9,236 nt of DNA. Origin: Desulfurellales bacterium (GTDB taxonomy: Bacteria > Campylobacterota_A > Desulfurellia > Desulfurellales > Hippeaceae). The notes below the pieces were generated by a model. It worked only from the letters and a program-made list of their open reading frames with translations, had not been told where the DNA came from and did no database searches. Positions 6,645-9,236 of the stretch are shown here, piece after piece; the first letter of the stretch is position 1; every line of letters begins with the position of its first letter. Both the position numbers and the translations under genes were made by a program. The stretch covers positions 1 through 9,236 of the forward strand of contig JAMOPP010000137.1 in NCBI GenBank assembly GCA_027064405.1, given 5' to 3'.

Positions 6645-6974
6645 TTAGAACATTCCGGGTATATTCATACCTCCGGTTAAAGCTGCCATCTTCTCTTCGA
6701 CAGACGCCTTAGCCTTTCTCAAAGCCTCATTGACACCTGAAAGTATCAAATCTTCCAAAGTTTCTATATCTTCAGGGTCAACTATTTCCTTTGATAATTT
6801 AACATCAAGAACCTCCATAGCTCCATTAGCCTTAACACTTACCATTCCACCACCTACGCTAACTTCAACAACCTCTTTACCGGCCTCTTCCTGAGCCTTT
6901 GCAACCTCTTTCTGCATTTTCTTCGCCTGTGCCATCAAACTATTCATATCCATTCCGCCAAAACCTTTAGCCAT
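6645..6974 (-). CDS. ybaB: YbaB/EbfC family nucleoid-associated DNA-binding protein
   Basis: Members form small homodimers that bind DNA and are thought to act as nucleoid-associated proteins. The 109-residue sequence shows the family pattern: a Gly/Met-rich start, a long basic and acidic helix (AQAKKMQKEVAKAQEE), a central sheet containing VSVKANGAMEVLDVKL, a second helix segment DLILSGVNEALRKAKAS, and a Gly/Met-rich tail ending NIPGMF. Shine-Dalgarno AGGAGAGGTG lies close before the ATG. The gene sits 58 bp after dnaX, directly abuts recR, and has its own good promoter across the dnaX stop codon. Confidence 0.94.
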   Translation of the reverse strand: MAKGFGGMDMNSLMAQAKKMQKEVAKAQEEAGKEVVEVSVGGGMVSVKANGAMEVLDVKLSKEIVDPEDIETLEDLILSGVNEALRKAKASVEEKMAALTGGMNIPGMF

Positions 6975-7008
6975 ACACCTCTCCTTTTAAAAATTAACTT
7001 TCAACTAC

Positions 7009-7036
7009 ATTATAAATTATTTTTTTATATTTTCAA
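7009..7036 (-). promoter_or_regulatory. Internal sigma70-type promoter before ybaB
   Basis: On the minus strand TTGAAA (7031-7036, five of six consensus positions) is followed after 16 bp by a perfect TATAAT (7009-7014). The -35 box overlaps the dnaX stop codon (7033-7035). Transcription would begin near 7002, about 28 nt before the ybaB start. It would let ybaB-recR-porGDAB be expressed separately from the upstream RNA genes and dnaX. The region is very AT-rich, so chance matches are more likely than usual. Confidence 0.55.
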
Positions 7037-8283
7037 CTTTTTTTAACATCCTCAATTCTTACTATCTTTCCACCAAACTTATTCAAAATAGTCTCTACAT
7101 CTTTGTCAATTTTATCATTTTTGACTGATATTTCTTCTGCTTTATCCATTTTCTTAACACTTTTTTGTTTTATTATATTTTTATGAGACGCTAATTCAGT
7201 GATATCATTAGAATTGTCAAATAATTGTTGTGTGTTTAATTTTGATAATTTTTCCATAGCGTTCTCTATTCTTTCCAAGCCCTTTACTGCGGCTGATTTA
7301 TATGAGGCAACGCTTAAAACGCTTAGGGGATTAATTTTTTGTTTAATATCTATAAATGCCTTGTAAAAAATATTCAATAATGCGGTTTTGTATTCCATAT
7401 TCACATCTTCTTTTGCAAGCATATAATTAATAACCTGTTGCGTAAAGGATTCAAAGTTTATATCTTCATTGTGGAGTTTTTGAATCAGTTTAACGGCATT
7501 TTGAGTATCCTGCTTAAAAATAAAATCCGCATACCTGTTTATCGTATCAGAACTTGTAACACCTACAACCTTTGCAGTCTCCTCTGCCGTAATATTATTT
7601 TCTTTATAGGCTATACACCTGTCAAAAAACCCTTCGGCAACCCTCATAGAACCGTCGCTTGCAAAAGCTATCATATCCAATGATTCAGGTTCTATTTCTA
7701 TGCCTTCCATCTGAGCTATGGTATTTAACTTTTCCTTAATAAGTTCTTTCGGAATTTTGTTTAATTTTAAGATTTGACATCTCGATAAAATTGTTTCAGG
7801 TATTTTATCAATCTCTGTTGTTGCAAATATGAATTTAACATAAGACGGCGGTTCTTCAATTGTTTTAAGCAAAGCATTAAAAGCTTCAGGGGTAAGCATA
7901 TGAACCTCGTCGATAATATAAATCTTATTAGGGCTTTTTAAAGGGGGATATTTTACACTCTCTATCAAGGTATGAGCATCTTCAACCTTTCTGTTTGAAG
8001 CACCGTCAATCTCCATTACATCTATATCGTTACCTTTTGCAATTGCCACGCAGGAATCACACACCCCGCAAGGCTCTATTGTTGTTCCTTTTTCACAATT
8101 TAATGATTTTGCTACAATTCTCGCTAAAGATGTTTTGCCTACGCCCATAGGTCCGGCAAACAGTATGGCATGATGAAGCCTGCCTGATTTTATTGCATTT
8201 TGTAGTATACGAACGGCTACTTCTTGTCCTATAACTTCACTTAATTTTTTGGGTCTGTATTTTCTCGCTAATACTTTATACAT
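7033..8283 (-). CDS. dnaX: DNA polymerase III clamp-loader subunit DnaX (gamma/tau)
   Basis: DnaX is the ATP-hydrolysing clamp-loader subunit that opens and loads the sliding clamp onto primed DNA. The N-terminal YKVLARKYRPKKLSEVIGQ is diagnostic. Walker A is GPMGVGKTS (44-52), the zinc module uses C63, C72, C75 and C78, Walker B is IIDEVHM (123-129), and the SRC arginine-finger motif is 167-169. The sensor-2 Arg is R214, in GSMRVAEGF where most relatives have GSLRDAL. The 416 residues are much shorter than E. coli tau (643), so the long polymerase- and helicase-binding tail is reduced to a Lys-rich segment. The start is ATG 8283: it begins the conserved motif and has GGGAG 10 nt upstream. 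An in-frame ATG at 8337 would run back into the SRP RNA and is rejected. Seven A residues precede the stop codon. Confidence 0.94.
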   Translation of the reverse strand: MYKVLARKYRPKKLSEVIGQEVAVRILQNAIKSGRLHHAILFAGPMGVGKTSLARIVAKSLNCEKGTTIEPCGVCDSCVAIAKGNDIDVMEIDGASNRKVEDAHTLIESVKYPPLKSPNKIYIIDEVHMLTPEAFNALLKTIEEPPSYVKFIFATTEIDKIPETILSRCQILKLNKIPKELIKEKLNTIAQMEGIEIEPESLDMIAFASDGSMRVAEGFFDRCIAYKENNITAEETAKVVGVTSSDTINRYADFIFKQDTQNAVKLIQKLHNEDINFESFTQQVINYMLAKEDVNMEYKTALLNIFYKAFIDIKQKINPLSVLSVASYKSAAVKGLERIENAMEKLSKLNTQQLFDNSNDITELASHKNIIKQKSVKKMDKAEEISVKNDKIDKDVETILNKFGGKIVRIEDVKKS

Positions 8284-8293
8284 TATTTTACAT

Positions 8294-8300
8294 CTCCCTT
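8294..8300 (-). promoter_or_regulatory. dnaX ribosome-binding site touching the SRP RNA end
   Basis: AAGGGAG on the minus strand lies 10 nt before the dnaX ATG. Its first two A residues can pair with TT at the 5' end of the SRP RNA, so the site begins exactly where the closing helix of that RNA ends. This site decides the dnaX start at 8283. Confidence 0.6.
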
Positions 8301-8427
8301 GGCGATGGTCACCCAAAACAGCGCAATGCGTGCTCACAAATTTTCACTTACCGTTGCTTCCTTCCGGACCTGGCGGGGTTAGGTGAAAAATGCGTCACAC
8401 ATGTCCATAAAGGGTGACCATCGCCAA
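8299..8427 (-). ncRNA. ffs: Signal recognition particle RNA, small 4.5S type
   Basis: This RNA binds Ffh to form the signal recognition particle that targets nascent membrane proteins. The universal core CAGGTCCGGAAGGAAGCA is present on the minus strand (about 8355-8372), with the GGAA tetraloop closed by CC/GG and the asymmetric loop sequence AGCA. The ends form a perfect 14-bp helix, 8412-8425 with 8301-8314, extendable to 16 bp with flanking A-T pairs. A TTTTCAC/GTGAAAA stem (8341-8347 with 8383-8389) supports the rod fold. The core of 125 nt is of the short 4.5S type without an Alu domain. It lies 7-9 nt after tRNA-Arg and 15 nt before dnaX. No terminator is visible, so it is probably cut from a longer transcript. 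The exact ends are inferred from the helix. Confidence 0.95.
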
Positions 8428-8434
8428 AAGAGAC

Positions 8435-8511
8435 TGGTGCGCCCAAGAGGATTCGAACCTCTGACCTCAAGAACCGCAATCTTGCGCTCTATCCAACTGA
8501 GCTATGGGCGC
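8435..8511 (-). tRNA. tRNA-Arg, anticodon GCG
   Basis: The full cloverleaf can be drawn. The 7-bp acceptor stem is GCGCCCA/TGGGCGC. The D stem is GCTC/GAGC. The anticodon stem CAAGA/TCTTG encloses loop TTGCGGT. The variable loop has 5 nt, the T stem AGAGG/CCTCT has loop TTCGAAT, the discriminator is A, and CCA is encoded. The anticodon is GCG, reading CGC and CGU. A20 in the D loop, C35 and G36 are the known arginine identity elements and support the assignment. Most bacteria read these codons with an ACG anticodon modified to inosine, so GCG is notable. It lies 18 nt after tRNA-Ser and just before ffs. Confidence 0.93.
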
Positions 8512-8527
8512 CTGTTCTTGATGAATT

Positions 8528-8623
<96 letters not shown>

Positions 8624-8640
8624 TTTTTTAAACAGCGTTG

Positions 8641-8669
8641 ATATTAACAAAAAAAGGTAATTGTGTCAA
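8641..8669 (-). promoter_or_regulatory. Consensus sigma70-type promoter of the tRNA-Ser / tRNA-Arg / ffs / dnaX unit
   Basis: On the minus strand a perfect TTGACA (8664-8669) and TAATAT (8641-8646, four of six) are separated by exactly 17 bp. Transcription would begin near 8634, about 10 nt before the tRNA-Ser 5' end. The -35 box lies 8 bp after the stop codon of the upstream 90-residue gene, so promoter and genes fit tightly. An AATTG-ACA-CAATT inverted repeat surrounds the -35 box. No other promoter is seen before ffs or dnaX, so this one probably serves them too. Confidence 0.8.
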
Positions 8670-8676
8670 TTTTCAA

Positions 8677-8949
8677 TTATCCACAAAAAAATATTTCAAC
8701 TATCTTCCGTAACCTGCTTTTTTGTGTTTTTAAGTCCAAATTACACATCAATTCATCAGCATTTTTACCCTCCAAAGGGTAAAGCACATAAGAAAATCTT
8801 AATAAATGGCCTGCTTTTACCTTTATCTCTCGCACAACTTCCTTCATTAGCGTTTCAGGATTCTTCTTTCCCCTTATTATAAAAGTAAAGACATCCTCGG
8901 ATGTTCCGGCAATTTCATCGCCGATATGCATCTTAATTATATCAGACAT
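8677..8949 (-). CDS. Unrecognised 90-residue protein
   Basis: I do not recognise this protein. The 90 residues are mixed alpha/beta in look, basic, without signal peptide or membrane segment. A predicted strand (DVFTFIIRGKK, 19-29) is followed by a helix (ETLMKEVVREIKVKAG, 32-47), a strand-like LLRFSYVLYPLEG and an acidic-basic helix towards the end. There are two cysteines and no metal motif. No clear Shine-Dalgarno precedes ATG 8949 or the internal ATG 8931. The frame stays open for 15 codons upstream without a standard start codon, so the start is uncertain. It lies between the oxidoreductase gene (85 bp gap) and the tRNA promoter. It is probably a real gene, because the opposite frames give no better candidate, but homologues would be needed to be sure. 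Confidence 0.55.
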   Translation of the reverse strand: MSDIIKMHIGDEIAGTSEDVFTFIIRGKKNPETLMKEVVREIKVKAGHLLRFSYVLYPLEGKNADELMCNLDLKTQKSRLRKIVEIFFCG

Positions 8950-9034
8950 TGTTAATATAACTTCAAACGCTCTTTTTCTTCCAAGTTTATATACTTAAGT
9001 TCCTTAAAGCGTTGTATAGGTCTGTAATAATTTA

Positions 9035-9236
9035 CTATAAATCAGCCACTTTTAAAACAATTTTACCAAAATGCTCACTTTTTTCCATAATAGTGTGAGC
9101 CTCTTGAACATTTTCTAAGGGCAGAATTTTGTAAATTAAAGGAACAATAGTCCTATCGGCAAATTTGGGCATTACCATCATATTAAACATCTTGATAATA
9201 TCAGCTTTTTCTTTTATCGGTCGTGAGCGCAACACA
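9035..9236 (-). CDS. Quinone oxidoreductase-like MDR protein, C-terminal fragment cut by the window edge
   Basis: Only the last 67 or so codons are present; the gene continues beyond 9236. The sequence RSRPIKEKADII, then MPKFADRTIVPLIYKILPLENVQEAHTIME and the ending HFGKIVLKV match the C-terminus of NAD(P)H:quinone oxidoreductases of the medium-chain dehydrogenase superfamily (PIG3/TP53I3 and Qor-like). In these, the final EAH helix and GKIVL strand complete the catalytic domain. Such enzymes bind NADPH and lack the catalytic zinc of alcohol dehydrogenases; the diagnostic N-terminal part is outside the window. The GTG at 9233-9235 is an internal valine and not a start. Confidence 0.85.
   Translation of the reverse strand, partial: VLRSRPIKEKADIIKMFNMMVMPKFADRTIVPLIYKILPLENVQEAHTIMEKSEHFGKIVLKVADL

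Noticed and set aside
6331..6648. Plus-strand reading frame of 105 codons opposite recR
   Set aside because: recR is complete with all domains on the other strand; the frame has no start context or recognisable product.
8284..8337. Upstream extension of dnaX to an in-frame ATG at 8337
   Set aside because: The extra 18 residues are encoded by the 3' strand of the SRP RNA and have no DnaX similarity. ATG 8283 begins the conserved motif and has a Shine-Dalgarno sequence.
8299..8427. The long perfect inverted repeat at 8301-8314 and 8412-8425 as a mobile-element end or terminator
   Set aside because: It is the closing helix of the SRP RNA, whose conserved core lies between the arms.
8661..8882. 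Plus-strand reading frame of 73 codons over the promoter and orphan gene
   Set aside because: It begins in the tRNA promoter region without a ribosome-binding site, and its Ser/Leu/Pro-rich composition looks like antisense sequence.

Overview
The window is AT-rich bacterial chromosome and reads as ordinary core genome, not a mobile or defence island. An outer-membrane LPS-export protein (LptD) means the host has a Gram-negative envelope. A four-subunit pyruvate:ferredoxin oxidoreductase points to an anaerobe or microaerophile. Low GC, these genes together and the protein style would fit Deferribacterota (Deferribacter, Calditerrivibrio, Mucispirillum and relatives). That placement is an impression from sequence style, held with moderate to low confidence. 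I see no transposase, integrase, CRISPR array, phage gene or toxin-antitoxin pair.

Plus strand, 1-2444: a sigma70-like promoter with its -35 inside a perfect 15-bp palindrome, then lptD (103-2193). Overlapping the end of lptD is a small gene for an orphan C-terminal domain of the FlhB/YscU export-switch family. It has no ATG, GTG or TTG start codon. A short intergenic region with only a weak hairpin separates it from the convergent minus-strand genes.

Minus strand, read right to left from 9236 to 2539: the 3' end of a zinc-free quinone oxidoreductase of the alcohol-dehydrogenase superfamily; an unrecognised 90-residue protein; then a near-perfect promoter (TTGACA, 17 bp, TAATAT) driving tRNA-Ser(GGA), tRNA-Arg(GCG), the small 4.5S-type SRP RNA (ffs), dnaX, ybaB, recR, porG, porD, porA and porB. 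A GNRA-loop intrinsic terminator follows porB, and a small cupin gene starts only 26 bp beyond its stem. A second good promoter (TTGAAA, 16 bp, TATAAT) sits across the dnaX stop codon and can serve ybaB-recR-porGDAB independently.

The genes fall into four jobs: LPS delivery to the outer membrane (LptD); translation and protein targeting (two tRNAs and SRP RNA); DNA replication and repair (clamp-loader DnaX, nucleoid protein YbaB, recombination mediator RecR); and anaerobic pyruvate/acetyl-CoA conversion (PorGDAB). dnaX-ybaB-recR is a widespread cluster, and ffs just upstream of dnaX is known elsewhere. Joining it to the por operon with 21 bp between them is less usual.

No clear new system was found. 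The items most worth checking are the FlhB-like gene without a normal start, the GCG anticodon of the arginine tRNA, the continuous RNA-to-metabolism transcription unit, and the SRP RNA end abutting the dnaX ribosome-binding site.
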